Source: Paenibacillus oceani
Lineage (GTDB): Bacteria; Bacillota; Bacilli; Paenibacillales; NBRC-103111
Reading direction: 5' to 3'
Assembly (NCBI RefSeq): GCF_014705615.1
Contig: NZ_JACXJA010000007.1
Location: 186,001-250,000 of the forward strand
Length of the DNA stretch: 64,000 nucleotides
Each line of letters begins with the position of its first letter. Position 1 is the stretch's first letter. The translations under genes were made by a program, and so were the position numbers. The notes under the pieces were generated by a model. The model did no database searches and was not told the origin of the DNA. It saw only the letters and a list, made by a program, of their open reading frames with translations. Of the stretch, positions 24,534 through 32,478 are shown one piece after another.

Positions 24534-24610
24534 AGCGAAACTCCCGGATATGGTATGCTGCTTCAGAGCGGGCTTTTCTAACAACCTATCGAGTAATGGA
24601 GCAGAGCGGT

Positions 24611-25012
24611 ATGAATAACACTATCGACAAGCAATGGGTATCGCGTAAAGTGCAAAGTTTGATTGCGATATCCGAAGAACTGATTTCTTTCCTGCAAACG
24701 AAGCAAGGTGAGGACGGGACGATCCGGATCACGCTTAAAGATTTGGCTGCGGAGCTGAAAACATCCGTGCCGTCCGCGACTGAGCGGCTCGATCGGCTGA
24801 TCGATTTCGGCCTGGTCCGGCGTATCGATTCCCGTTCGTATCAGATGGTGCATACGAACTTGGCGCAGACGCCTTTAACGAAGATTGAAGAATTGATGCA
24901 GGTCGTATCGGATGTGCCAAGCTCCAGCTATAAGCAGCAGGCGGAGGCGCTGGGCATATCGGTGGAAGAGCTCGAGATCGTATACGGATATTTTGTTCTT
25001 CTCCTGAAGTAG
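24611..25012 (+). CDS. Winged-helix-like hypothetical protein (133 residues)
   Basis: ATG 24611 is eight bases from GGAG; the open frame starts at 24473 but runs back into the yolD-like gene. The middle of the protein (LKDLAAELKTSVPSATERLD, then RLIDFGLVRRID) looks like a winged helix-turn-helix, followed by a small helical tail. It follows the yolD-like gene by 77 bases and could share its SOS-type promoter. It is probably DNA-binding; targets are unknown. Confidence 0.55.
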   Translation: MNNTIDKQWVSRKVQSLIAISEELISFLQTKQGEDGTIRITLKDLAAELKTSVPSATERLDRLIDFGLVRRIDSRSYQMVHTNLAQTPLTKIEELMQVVSDVPSSSYKQQAEALGISVEELEIVYGYFVLLLK

Positions 25013-25181
25013 CTGCCGAGTCAAAGGAAGATCCGGACCGGCACCCATGCACCAATAACGGGAATATCCCGGATGTGCTTCATCCAGAAAGCTCCGCCGG
25101 CAACGCCGCAACCCAAGGTATGACATGATCCGTCCGCTCCTATCATATACTGCTATCACCCTGGGCTAGAGGTGAGAGGAT

Positions 25182-25277
25182 ATGGAGCGTAACGGTTCTG
25201 CGGTCAGAGGTTTGTTGTTCGCCGCGCTGCTTGTGGCACCGGTCTGGGGCGTGCTGATCTGGTTATGCAGCCGATAA
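25182..25277 (+). CDS. Possible single-pass membrane microprotein (31 residues)
   Basis: A GGTGAGAGGA sequence precedes ATG 25182. The peptide has a short polar start (MERNGSAVRG), one hydrophobic segment (LLFAALLVAPVWGVLIWL) and a Cys-Ser-Arg end. It is shorter than usual gene-finding limits and no family is recognised. Confidence 0.4.
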   Translation: MERNGSAVRGLLFAALLVAPVWGVLIWLCSR

Positions 25278-25332
25278 CCGGGATCGGGCCGTCTTATGCA
25301 GCCGGATTATTTTAAAAAAACAGAATCGAAGG

Positions 25333-25361
25333 TTGACATGATAGGCGATCCTTGGTATTAT
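25333..25361 (+). promoter_or_regulatory. Sigma-A promoter of tRNA-Val
   Basis: TTGACA (25333-25338), 17 bases, TATTAT (25356-25361), 22 bases before the tRNA. Confidence 0.85.
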
Positions 25362-25383
25362 AGTTTTTGTCGCTAATGAATAC

Positions 25384-25456
25384 GACCTGTTAGCTCAGCT
25401 GGGAGAGCACTATCTTGACAGGGTAGGGGTCAGTGGTTCGAGCCCACTACAGGTCA
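25384..25456 (+). tRNA. tRNA-Val (GAC)
   Basis: A 73-base cloverleaf: acceptor GACCTGT/ACAGGTC, anticodon arm CTATC TTGACAG GGTAG, T arm CAGTGGTTCGAGCCCACT (wobble pair). CCA is not encoded directly after the discriminator A. Confidence 0.95.
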
Positions 25457-25463
25457 TACCAGG

Positions 25464-25491
25464 AAAGCCTTGAGATATCAAGGCTTTTTTC
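25464..25491 (+). terminator. Terminator of tRNA-Val
   Basis: AAAGCCTTGA and TCAAGGCTTT pair perfectly around GATA, followed by Ts. Confidence 0.85.
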
Positions 25492-25503
25492 TATTTTCTA
25501 TTA

Positions 25504-25666
25504 GCCGGAACGGACCCGATAAGAGTTGTTTGTAGCCTTTATTTTGCGCATAACCCGCTATGGACGGGGAAATAGCAGCGGTTTGGAGCTCTTAAAATTG
25601 GCCATAGGGGTGCAGACCCCGTCAACGGCTTGAAATAAGAGCTGCAAACCGCCTTTATTCGCTTCC
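25504..25666. repeat. Dispersed repeat of about 160 bp, copy 2
   Basis: Homologous to 11651-11813. Here the structure is better kept: AGCGGTTTGGAGCTCTTA (25577-25594) can pair with TAAGAGCTGCAAACCGCC (25636-25653) at 16 of 18 positions. The gap 25492-25814 holds no convincing gene. Confidence 0.6.
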
Positions 25667-25814
25667 ATCTATCAAAAAGTCGAGAGACTCTTATGGCGCT
25701 CGACCAACCGCCCTCCTGCAGCAAAACGCCGCACGCTGAAAGCAACGTGCGACGCAATGAGATTCACTTCTTCCTTTGCAGAACCCCAACAGACGGCTTC
25801 TTACAAATGCCGCG

Positions 25815-25991
25815 TCAATCGGACACGGTCGGACCGTCCTCATCTGCATGTTGCTGCTCCACGTATTGACTCTGATCGCTGCCGTAAATAAAATCGACGG
25901 AATAGTCGATACCGGGCTGATCCGAGCCGGAAGCGGAAGACAGGCTAGCGGCTGCTTCGCGGTGATCGGCTGCTTGTTCCTCGTTGTACAT
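25815..25991 (-). CDS. Small acidic hypothetical protein (58 residues)
   Basis: The ATG at 25991 is six bases from GAGAGGGGG. The product is hydrophilic and acidic, rich in Gln, Ser, Asp and Glu (MYNEEQAADHREAAASLSSA, SQYVEQQHADEDGP), probably disordered. It lies downstream of the YheC/YheD gene on the same strand. No family is assigned. Confidence 0.5.
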   Translation of the reverse strand: MYNEEQAADHREAAASLSSASGSDQPGIDYSVDFIYGSDQSQYVEQQHADEDGPTVSD

Positions 25992-26087
25992 GGAAATCCC
26001 CCTCTCGGTATTAACGGGAGTTTGCACCAGGAGGGCGGTATTTATGCAGTGCGGATTATTTTTGCCGATCCGGACCGCGCTTGCTTT

Positions 26088-26819
26088 TTACTTTTGATAA
26101 CGGACGATTCTCCGGTACATGGACCGGTTCTTCAGCTTCAAGAACAGCGACTTGGCCGGGTGAAAGTTCGCCTCGATGATCCATACCCGCCCTTTGTTAT
26201 CGATCCCCACATCCAGGCCGACCGTGCGAATCCGGTAATAGTTGTGAAGCTGCCGGGCGGCCTTCAGCCCGATCGACTCGACCCGGTGCTCAATCTCGCT
26301 AACCGACCGGCCTTGAACGTCGGACCGCCGGATCGCATCGGAGAGAGGCACGACTTTGCCTTTGCTGCGAGCGGTATTCGTGATGATGTACCCGGCCCCG
26401 GCGATTTTCGCCAGCTGCCCTGTCAGCACCCATTCCGAGCTGCCCCGCTTGCGCTGCACCATGACGCGTGCGTCGAACGGACGTCCGTTCACCTTCGCCA
26501 ATCTGATCTTCTTTTGCACAATGTAGGAGGCGCCTTTTGTTATGCGCTTGATATACGCATAAGTTTCGCTTAACCCGGTTATCCTCTTTTTGCTTGTGCC
26601 GTGATGGAGCTTGTAAGATTGGCCTCCCTGGGAGACGACCGACATGACTCCGATTCCGCCCGAGCCGGAGAAGGGCTTGACGATCACTTTGCCGTATCGG
26701 CTGATCAGTTTCTGAAAATGGCTTTTGGTCATCGAATACGTTGACGGAAGGGCGGATGCCAACTCCGAAGACTTTTTCAATACCCGGTATTTCGCCAGTT
26801 TATTTCGGCTGTAGCGCAT
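26088..26819 (-). CDS. YheC/YheD family spore coat-associated ATP-grasp protein
   Basis: A 243-residue protein with the YheC/YheD-type ATP-grasp fold: KVIVKPFSGSGGIGVMSVV is the nucleotide-binding strand and loop, DARVMVQRK and GLDVGIDNKGRVWIIEAN the metal and phosphate-binding section. In Bacillus these are endospore coat-associated proteins of unknown reaction. Full-length members are longer (about 350 residues), so this is the catalytic part with a short N-terminus. Its start overlaps the end of panD by 20 bases, an odd partnership of coat protein and vitamin biosynthesis. Confidence 0.8.
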   Translation of the reverse strand: MRYSRNKLAKYRVLKKSSELASALPSTYSMTKSHFQKLISRYGKVIVKPFSGSGGIGVMSVVSQGGQSYKLHHGTSKKRITGLSETYAYIKRITKGASYIVQKKIRLAKVNGRPFDARVMVQRKRGSSEWVLTGQLAKIAGAGYIITNTARSKGKVVPLSDAIRRSDVQGRSVSEIEHRVESIGLKAARQLHNYYRIRTVGLDVGIDNKGRVWIIEANFHPAKSLFLKLKNRSMYRRIVRYQK

Positions 26820-27213
26820 TCCAGTTCACTTCCCCTGTCTCATTAAATAAAGGGTGATCCTCGTAGCGGGTAATCCGGTTATCCGGATCGACGAAGACGA
26901 CCCGAGGGACCAGCTTGCGGATCTCCTCTTCGTCATACAAGCCGAGACTTAACACAATGACCAGATCGCCGGGCTGGAACAAATGGGCGGGCGGTCCGTT
27001 CAGACAGATTTTCCCCGAGCCTTCTGTGCCGGGAATCGCATACGTTTTCCAGCGCGTAGCGTTGCGGAGACTGGTGACCTGGACCATCTCGTAGGGATGG
27101 ATATTCGCCGCTTGCATCAGGTGAGAGTCGATCGTAATGCTTCCTACATAGTCCAGACTGGCTTCAGTGACGGTTGCCCGGTGAATTTTTCCTTTGCACA
27201 TCAATCTCTTCAT
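26800..27213 (-). CDS. panD: Aspartate 1-decarboxylase
   Basis: A 137-residue proenzyme matching PanD throughout (KGKIHRATVTEASLDYVGSI near the start). Self-cleavage between Gly24 and Ser25 produces the pyruvoyl cofactor. The enzyme makes beta-alanine for pantothenate and coenzyme A. The conserved later parts NGPPAHLFQPGD and VIVLSLGLYD are present. No panB or panC gene is adjacent. The SD is AAAGGATC. It is the first gene of a minus-strand pair with the YheC/YheD gene. Confidence 0.93.
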   Translation of the reverse strand: MKRLMCKGKIHRATVTEASLDYVGSITIDSHLMQAANIHPYEMVQVTSLRNATRWKTYAIPGTEGSGKICLNGPPAHLFQPGDLVIVLSLGLYDEEEIRKLVPRVVFVDPDNRITRYEDHPLFNETGEVNWNALQPK

Positions 27214-27401
27214 GCCGTAATGATCCTTTCTCTTCTCGACGAGTAGTCATTCTTGCGGTCGATCTCAACATCAGACTATGCACATCTGCACAGGAACGTT
27301 TGGGAATCGGTGAATTTGGCGCAGGAATAGGCGTCAACCCTCGAACTTTCGTACAGGGGTTCATACGTTGTAAGGAAGCTTGAGAACGGGGGGATGCTGC
27401 G

Positions 27402-28607
27402 ATGAGATTCGGTTTGGTTTGCGGAACATGCGGGAAACAGAAGCCGTTCGACTTACAAGGGATGAAATGCGGCTGCGGCGGTACTTTGTCGGTGGAGTAC
27501 GATCTCGAACGGGTCGGCCGGACGCTGACCAAGGAAAGCTTGCAAAGCCGCGTAACGTCCATGTGGAGGTACGAGGAGTTGCTGCCTGTCACGAGCATGG
27601 CCCATATCGTAACGCTTGGGGAAGGGTGGACCCCGCTGATCCGGTTGTATCCGCTGGAGCGGCAGCTGCCGCTCCGCAAGCTGTGGGTCAAGAGGGAAGA
27701 GCAAAATCCGACCGGAAGCTTTAAGGCGCGGGGCTTCTCGGCGGCCATCTCGGTGGCCAGGGAGCACGGTGTCCGGAAAGTGGCCGTTAATTCCAACGGC
27801 AACGCCGCTTCGGCTCTAGCCGCCTACGCCGGCTATGCGGGCATGGAAGCTTATGTGTTCCTGCCGAAGGATTGTCCGGGGCTGATCGCAGCGGAATGTT
27901 CGCTGTATGGCGCGTTTACTTGTCTCGTAGACGGATTCATTCACGATGCGGGCCGCATTATTCAGGACGGCGGTCGGGAACAAGGCTGGCACCATGTCGG
28001 CACGCTGAAAGAGCCCGGCAGGGCGGAAGGTAAAAAAACGATGGGGCTGGAGCTCGCGGAACAGCTCGGCTGGAAGCTCCCCAGCGTGATCGTGTACCCC
28101 ACTGGCGGCGGATCGGGGCTGATCGGCATGTGGAACGCGTTCATGCAGTTGAAGCGGCTCGGATTGCTGATGGGCGACTTGCCGAGGATGGTCAGCGTGC
28201 AGGAACAAGGCTGCCAGCCGGTAATCGATAATATGGAACGTGGCGGACCGTTCGTGCCGATCACGTCCGGTGTTAGTTCTAATCCGACAGGGATGCGCGT
28301 TCCCGAGCCTCCGGATGGTGAGCTGATCGTCCGGGTGCTGCGAGAGTCGGGCGGCACCGCTGTAGCCGTATCCCCGGAAGAGATCCGCTGCGCGCAGGCG
28401 GAGATGGGCAAGTCGGGCATATCGTCTTCGCCCGAGGGGGCGGCTGCGTGGGCGGGGTTCCTTCGACTACTGGACCGGAACTGGCTGCGTCCAAGCGATG
28501 AAGTCGTCCTGTTTAATACGTCGCACGCGATGAAATACACGCCGAGTCAGCCGGATCGATTGCCGGTCGTCAAGACGTATGAAGAATGGAAACGCCGGCG
28601 GGCCTAG
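27402..28607 (+). CDS. thrC: Threonine synthase
   Basis: A 401-residue PLP enzyme that converts O-phosphohomoserine to threonine. The N-terminus carries a small Cys cluster (Cys7, Cys10, Cys23, Cys25) found in one branch of ThrC. GEGWTPL and NPTGSFKARG, with the PLP lysine at 108, follow. VNSNGNAASALAAYAG binds substrate, and TGGGSG is the phosphate loop. The gene appears alone, without hom or thrB. A run of six Gs serves as SD. Confidence 0.9.
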   Translation: MRFGLVCGTCGKQKPFDLQGMKCGCGGTLSVEYDLERVGRTLTKESLQSRVTSMWRYEELLPVTSMAHIVTLGEGWTPLIRLYPLERQLPLRKLWVKREEQNPTGSFKARGFSAAISVAREHGVRKVAVNSNGNAASALAAYAGYAGMEAYVFLPKDCPGLIAAECSLYGAFTCLVDGFIHDAGRIIQDGGREQGWHHVGTLKEPGRAEGKKTMGLELAEQLGWKLPSVIVYPTGGGSGLIGMWNAFMQLKRLGLLMGDLPRMVSVQEQGCQPVIDNMERGGPFVPITSGVSSNPTGMRVPEPPDGELIVRVLRESGGTAVAVSPEEIRCAQAEMGKSGISSSPEGAAAWAGFLRLLDRNWLRPSDEVVLFNTSHAMKYTPSQPDRLPVVKTYEEWKRRRA

Positions 28608-28629
28608 GAGGTCTGCCGGCCTGCGATTG

Positions 28630-28638
28630 TGATATAAT
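28630..28638 (+). promoter_or_regulatory. Extended -10 promoter of the yfhH-like gene
   Basis: TGATATAAT (28630-28638) is an extended -10 element; no good -35 is seen. Confidence 0.5.
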
Positions 28639-28687
28639 AGCGTCAGCACGAAAACATAGATTACGCTAGCCTGTGCCGGAGGATCAG

Positions 28688-29011
28688 ATGAAACGATACA
28701 GTGAGATGAATCAGGAAGAACTACAGGAGCAGATCAAGCTGCTGAAACGGGAGCGGCGGCGGGCGGAGTTTCCGAGCCAGGCGGAGATGCTGGAGCGGAA
28801 AATCTGGATGGTCAAAGCGTACTTGCTGTCCCCCGAGTCGTTTCCTCCCGGACAGTATGAGGTGGAAGGGCACTCGGAACCTTTTGAGCTCCGTTATGTG
28901 AACGGGGTGATGGCTTGGGGCAAGATGGGGGATGAGGACGAAGCGAGCTTCTTGCTCTCCATGCTGAAGCCGAAGGAAGCGAGCAGCACGGCTGCGGAGA
29001 AACCGTCTTGA
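28688..29011 (+). CDS. YfhH family protein (DUF1811)
   Basis: A 107-residue protein matching Bacillus YfhH (MKRYSEMNQEELQEQIKLL, then LERKIWMVKAYLLSP and a beta-rich second half with ELRYVNGVMAWG). The family is confined to Firmicutes and has no established function. ATG 28688 follows GGAGG; the in-frame GTG at 28673 has no support. Confidence 0.82.
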   Translation: MKRYSEMNQEELQEQIKLLKRERRRAEFPSQAEMLERKIWMVKAYLLSPESFPPGQYEVEGHSEPFELRYVNGVMAWGKMGDEDEASFLLSMLKPKEASSTAAEKPS

Positions 29012-29117
29012 ACGCGGCTCGTCCTCACCCGGATTCCCGCCATGGACGGGAAAGACGGCCGGATGACGTTGTCCGATCGCTGCAGGCGACACCGCTTTGC
29101 GGCAACTCTCCGGCCTG

Positions 29118-29420
29118 CTAATCCGCCCCGCACATCGAACCGAACAGTCGGTCGCAGCGGTCGATCAGCTCGATATCGAGCTGTGTAATGCCGCCTTCGC
29201 TCCAGGTTGTGACGCTTAGTGTTACGACTTTATACTCAATCGTGATCATCGGATGATGGTTCAGAGCTTCGGCGATCATCGCGGTTTGCTGTACGAATTC
29301 GATGCCTTTCATAAATTGCGGAAACCGGTATTTTTTGATAAGCCACTTGACGTCTTTGCGTGTCCAGCCAGTGCGGGTCGCCAGCAGCTCCTGAATGTGC
29401 TCGTCGGTTAATCTGCTCAT
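29118..29420 (-). CDS. 4a-hydroxytetrahydrobiopterin dehydratase (pterin-4a-carbinolamine dehydratase)
   Basis: A 100-residue protein with the family signature: ALNHHP, then Tyr, then a Trp where many members have His, and SEGGITQLDIELI. These enzymes dehydrate 4a-hydroxytetrahydrobiopterin after aromatic amino acid hydroxylation; some bacterial members assist molybdopterin-related chemistry. No hydroxylase is nearby. ATG 29420 is used; an in-frame TTG lies at 29441, and neither has a strong SD. Confidence 0.85.
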   Translation of the reverse strand: MSRLTDEHIQELLATRTGWTRKDVKWLIKKYRFPQFMKGIEFVQQTAMIAEALNHHPMITIEYKVVTLSVTTWSEGGITQLDIELIDRCDRLFGSMCGAD

Positions 29421-29531
29421 AATAGCAGCACCACTCTCCAAATCTAGTTCTCGTTTATCGGACGGTGTGAACCGGAGGACGCGCCGTCCTTCCTCTTATT
29501 ATACACGAACATGAAGGCAGGGAATGTCGGG

Positions 29532-29834
29532 ATGTTTAAATTTAATGCACAATTGATGTTTGAAGCCGAGATTCGTCCATTCCAGGCGTTTGCCGAACGT
29601 AGGGGGCCCTTTGTGGACATCTATATGCGGCTCGAGCCGGAAGGGCAGAGCTGGCCGGACGATTTGACCGAGCCGGGGGCTCTGGTCATTTGCGACGAGA
29701 CCGGAAATCCGATCGACTATGTCGTGCAAAGCGAAGGGTGCGACTGCGAATACCGGTTCACAGAGAGCGAGAAGGAACAGCTCCGGCGGTATATCGCAGA
29801 GCAGAGGCTGATCGAAAAATGCCAGATAGAATGA
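29532..29834 (+). CDS. Hypothetical protein (100 residues)
   Basis: ATG 29532 lies eight bases after GGGA; the in-frame ATG at 29511 has no SD. The product looks like one soluble domain (FNAQLMFEAEIRPFQAFAER, then RLEPEGQSWPDDL) with a Cys pair (EGCDCEYRF) and a helical end. No family is recognised. It ends at a bidirectional hairpin shared with the cupredoxin gene. Confidence 0.5.
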   Translation: MFKFNAQLMFEAEIRPFQAFAERRGPFVDIYMRLEPEGQSWPDDLTEPGALVICDETGNPIDYVVQSEGCDCEYRFTESEKEQLRRYIAEQRLIEKCQIE

Positions 29835-29861
29835 AAAAAGAGAGGGAACCTGTCCCTCTCT
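29833..29861 (-). terminator. Terminator of the cupredoxin gene, also facing the + gene
   Basis: AGAGAGGGA (29839-29847) and TCCCTCTCT (29853-29861) pair perfectly. The T run lies on the minus-strand side. Confidence 0.85.
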
Positions 29862-29870
29862 TCGTCGTTA

Positions 29871-30254
29871 TTAAGCTTCAACAATCAATTTGGCTTTCAT
29901 GTTTGCGTGGCCTGCACCGCAAGGAACGCTGCATACGATCTCGTATGTACCCGGTTTGTCGAACGTAACTTCCTTGGACGTATCTTTGCCTTGCAGCGTA
30001 ACTCCAAGTCCGTTAATTTCGATGCCGTGAACGCCTTCCGAGTTTTTCAATACGACTTTCATCGTTTCGCCTTGTTTCACTTTGTATTCCGCTTGATCGA
30101 ACTTGAAGTTGCTGGCCGTTATTTTTAACTGCGGCGTACCCGATTCGGCTGCAACATCTTCCTCGCTCTTCTCCGGCGTTGCGCTGATCATCAGGAAAAT
30201 CAGACCGAAGGCGCAAGCTCCGAAAAACAGAGCGGACATGACCCATTTATACAT
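29871..30254 (-). CDS. Membrane-anchored CuA-type cupredoxin (cytochrome oxidase subunit II-like)
   Basis: A 127-residue protein: one N-terminal membrane helix (about residues 4-24), an acidic linker, then a cupredoxin domain. The copper site CSVPCGAGHANM has Cys108, Cys112, His116 and Met119, with His76 upstream (GVHGIEI), the full set of CuA ligands. Cytochrome oxidase subunit II normally has two helices and lies beside subunit I. Here the domain stands alone, as in Bacillus YwoF/YdcS-like single cupredoxins. It may shuttle electrons or deliver copper. Confidence 0.85.
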   Translation of the reverse strand: MYKWVMSALFFGACAFGLIFLMISATPEKSEEDVAAESGTPQLKITASNFKFDQAEYKVKQGETMKVVLKNSEGVHGIEINGLGVTLQGKDTSKEVTFDKPGTYEIVCSVPCGAGHANMKAKLIVEA

Positions 30255-30522
30255 GTGTGGTCCTCCTCGAACAAAATGTCACTTCAAGATTATACGCTAT
30301 TTCGGAATTCAAATCCATTCGCCCTTTCCTTCACTTTATGACAAAACGTTGAACAAATCGGTACATCCTTCATTGTTGCCTGTTCATCCGGACATCAAAC
30401 GGCGGCGTTCGCACCTTTCCATTGCTGTCGGCTGCGCAAATTTCCGCAACAATCATAGAAGTAGGCGCACGACCAATTTGACGCCCATGGGTGTTTAACC
30501 GTGTTCCGGGTAGGTGCTTCCC

Positions 30523-30531
30523 CATAGACTA
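30523..30531 (+). promoter_or_regulatory. Possible sporulation-type -10 box
   Basis: CATAGACTA fits the CATANNNTA -10 pattern used by sigma-E and sigma-K, 34 bases ahead of a gene with a YjcZ-like tail. No convincing -35 is seen. The gap 30255-30564 shows nothing else. Confidence 0.3.
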
Positions 30532-30564
30532 ATGTAGATTGCAGGACACAAGGGAGGTGCAATA

Positions 30565-30834
30565 ATGGAATATATGCCAAAGCAGACCGGGTTCAAACCG
30601 ATGCCAGCTCCGATGCCGGTCGCCCCGATTTCGGCAGGACCGATGCCCATGCCCATGCCCATGCCGATGCCGGCTCCGATGCCGATCGCCAAGCCTTCGT
30701 ATGAACACGTTTCGGTCAGCTACGTGCAAGCCCCTGTTTGCGAACCGAAGAAAACTCACGGCTGCGCCAGCTCGGCCGGTATCATATTGGTACTGTTCAT
30801 CCTTCTTGTCATCATCAGCCGCGGTAAATGTTAA
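30565..30834 (+). CDS. Small Pro-Met repeat protein with YjcZ-like membrane tail (89 residues)
   Basis: An AGGGAGGTG SD supports ATG 30565. Residues 12-42 are Pro-Met-rich, with five tandem PM units encoded by a hexamer repeat (about 30642-30675). A polar middle with two Cys follows, then a C-terminal hydrophobic helix (AGIILVLFILLVIISRGKC) very like the tails of small YjcZ/SscA sporulation proteins. A spore-coat or forespore-membrane role is inferred from that tail and from the possible CATANNNTA promoter. Confidence 0.6.
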   Translation: MEYMPKQTGFKPMPAPMPVAPISAGPMPMPMPMPMPAPMPIAKPSYEHVSVSYVQAPVCEPKKTHGCASSAGIILVLFILLVIISRGKC

Positions 30835-30945
30835 GCGAAATGAAGCGGCGGATGGAAGCCGGGGCTTGCTGCTCCGGCTTTGTCCTTTCTACATGCCGGA
30901 ACGAACCGATCCGGCACGAAACGATACGGGTGGTGAAGGTTGGGA

Positions 30946-32256
30946 ATGGAGAAGCCGCAAGGCACACATCGTAAACGCTCCGATATTCATCCGAAGATGA
31001 GCCCGCTTTTGCGTAAAGCGGTTTCCGGTATGATCCGCCGGAACGAGGGCCGTTCCGCGAGCGGCAAGCTGCGCGTCATCATCGAATTCGACCGCAAGCC
31101 TTCGCTGCGGATGGTCGATTCCTTACGGCGCAGCGTCGTGACTCACGCCCACCGGTTCGAGCCGTTGCGGAGAATGTCGCGGGTATACGCGCTGTCGGCG
31201 ATCGTATCGGTCGCATGCCTGCGCAGGCTGTGCCGCCATCCGAACGTGCTTCGCATTCATTTGGACAGCAAGCTGAAGATCAGCTTAAATGTCGCTACGC
31301 CTTCCGTGGGTGCCACAGCGCTGCAACGACGCGGAATTGGCGGGAAAGGAATCGCCATTGCGATTATCGATACCGGAGCTTACCCGCATCCGGATCTGAC
31401 CCGGCCGGTCAACCGGATCGTAGCCTTCAAAGATTTCGTGGGACTCCGGACCCGCACTTACGACGACAACGGTCACGGAACGCATGTGGCGGGCGATGCG
31501 GCCGGCAACGGGTTCAGCTCCCGTGGCAAATACCGCGGAGCGGCCGATCAGGCCAAGCTCGTTATTTTGAAGGCGTTCGACAAGTTCGGGGATGCGAACA
31601 GTTCGGACGTCATCGCGGCCGTCGACTGGGTATTGCGCCACCGTAAAAAATACAATATTCGCGTCGTGAACATGTCGTTCGGCTCGCCGGGCGTAACCCG
31701 GTGCTCCGACGATCCGATATGCCGGGCGGCCGAGCGGGCATGGAGAGCCGGACTCGTCGTCGTGACGGCCGGAGGCAATTCGGGACCCGATCCCCGAACG
31801 ATCGAATCCCCGGGGATCAGCCCGCTGCTGCTAACCGTCGGAGCGGTTAATGACCGCCGTACGATCCGACAGGCGGACGATACGGTTGCGCTGTTCTCCA
31901 GCCGCGGTCCAGCCGCCGGCAACCGGATCAAGCCCGACTTGACCGCTCCGGGCGTTAACATCATCTCGCTGCGGGCTCCGGGATCGACCCTCGACCGGAA
32001 CAATCCGTCTGCGCGGGTGGGCAACCTGTATTTCAGACTGTCCGGTTCGAGCATGTCCACGCCGATCGTAAGCGGCGGCGCCGCCCAACTGCTTCAGCGG
32101 TATCCCGCTTTGAAGCCGGAGGGGGTGAAGCGGCTGTTGAAGGCCGGAGCGTTCAAGCTGAGGAAAAGTCCGAATGCGGTCGGCAGCGGGGTGCTGAACG
32201 TCGGATTCATTGCAAAACCGCTATTGCCAGTCGTCAGAAGCCGTGGTAAGATATAG
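30946..32256 (+). CDS. Subtilisin-like serine peptidase (S8) without a signal peptide
   Basis: A 436-residue protease. The catalytic triad is intact: Asp142 (AIIDTGAYPHPDL), His180 (GHGTHVAG) and Ser369 (SGSSMSTPIVSGG), with oxyanion Asn278 (AGGNSGPDPR). Residues about 40-110 form an I9-like propeptide (GKLRVIIEFDRKPSLRMVDS). The N-terminus is basic with no hydrophobic signal, so the enzyme may stay in the cytosol, act at sporulation, or leave by another route. ATG 30946 is six bases from GGTGAAGG; the in-frame TTG at 30940 is less likely. Confidence 0.9.
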   Translation: MEKPQGTHRKRSDIHPKMSPLLRKAVSGMIRRNEGRSASGKLRVIIEFDRKPSLRMVDSLRRSVVTHAHRFEPLRRMSRVYALSAIVSVACLRRLCRHPNVLRIHLDSKLKISLNVATPSVGATALQRRGIGGKGIAIAIIDTGAYPHPDLTRPVNRIVAFKDFVGLRTRTYDDNGHGTHVAGDAAGNGFSSRGKYRGAADQAKLVILKAFDKFGDANSSDVIAAVDWVLRHRKKYNIRVVNMSFGSPGVTRCSDDPICRAAERAWRAGLVVVTAGGNSGPDPRTIESPGISPLLLTVGAVNDRRTIRQADDTVALFSSRGPAAGNRIKPDLTAPGVNIISLRAPGSTLDRNNPSARVGNLYFRLSGSSMSTPIVSGGAAQLLQRYPALKPEGVKRLLKAGAFKLRKSPNAVGSGVLNVGFIAKPLLPVVRSRGKI

Positions 32257-32366
32257 CATTATTACGGAAGGGCCTCTAGGGATCCGCGGCGGCTGGAGAA
32301 CAGCTTGCCGGCGAACCGAGCGAGGCCGGGCGCAGGCCATAACCGATCGCGCTACACCGCAGGGAT

Positions 32367-32428
32367 AAAAGACCCGTGGCAAGTTCCGGCTCATGATACG
32401 ATGAGCGGACTGCAACGGGTCTTTTGTG
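32367..32428 (+). terminator. Rho-independent terminator after the subtilase
   Basis: AAAAGACCCGT (32367-32377) pairs with ACGGGTCTTTT (32415-32425); the inside forms a second stem (GCTCAT with ATGAGC). Confidence 0.75.
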
Positions 32429-32478
32429 CTTTAATCGGATGAAGAGCGTACCAACAACGTTAAGGAGGGAGAGCGGCT

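Noticed and set aside
25776-26573. 265-codon + strand frame opposite the YheC/YheD gene
   Set aside because: It is the antisense shadow of a well-supported gene and has no SD.
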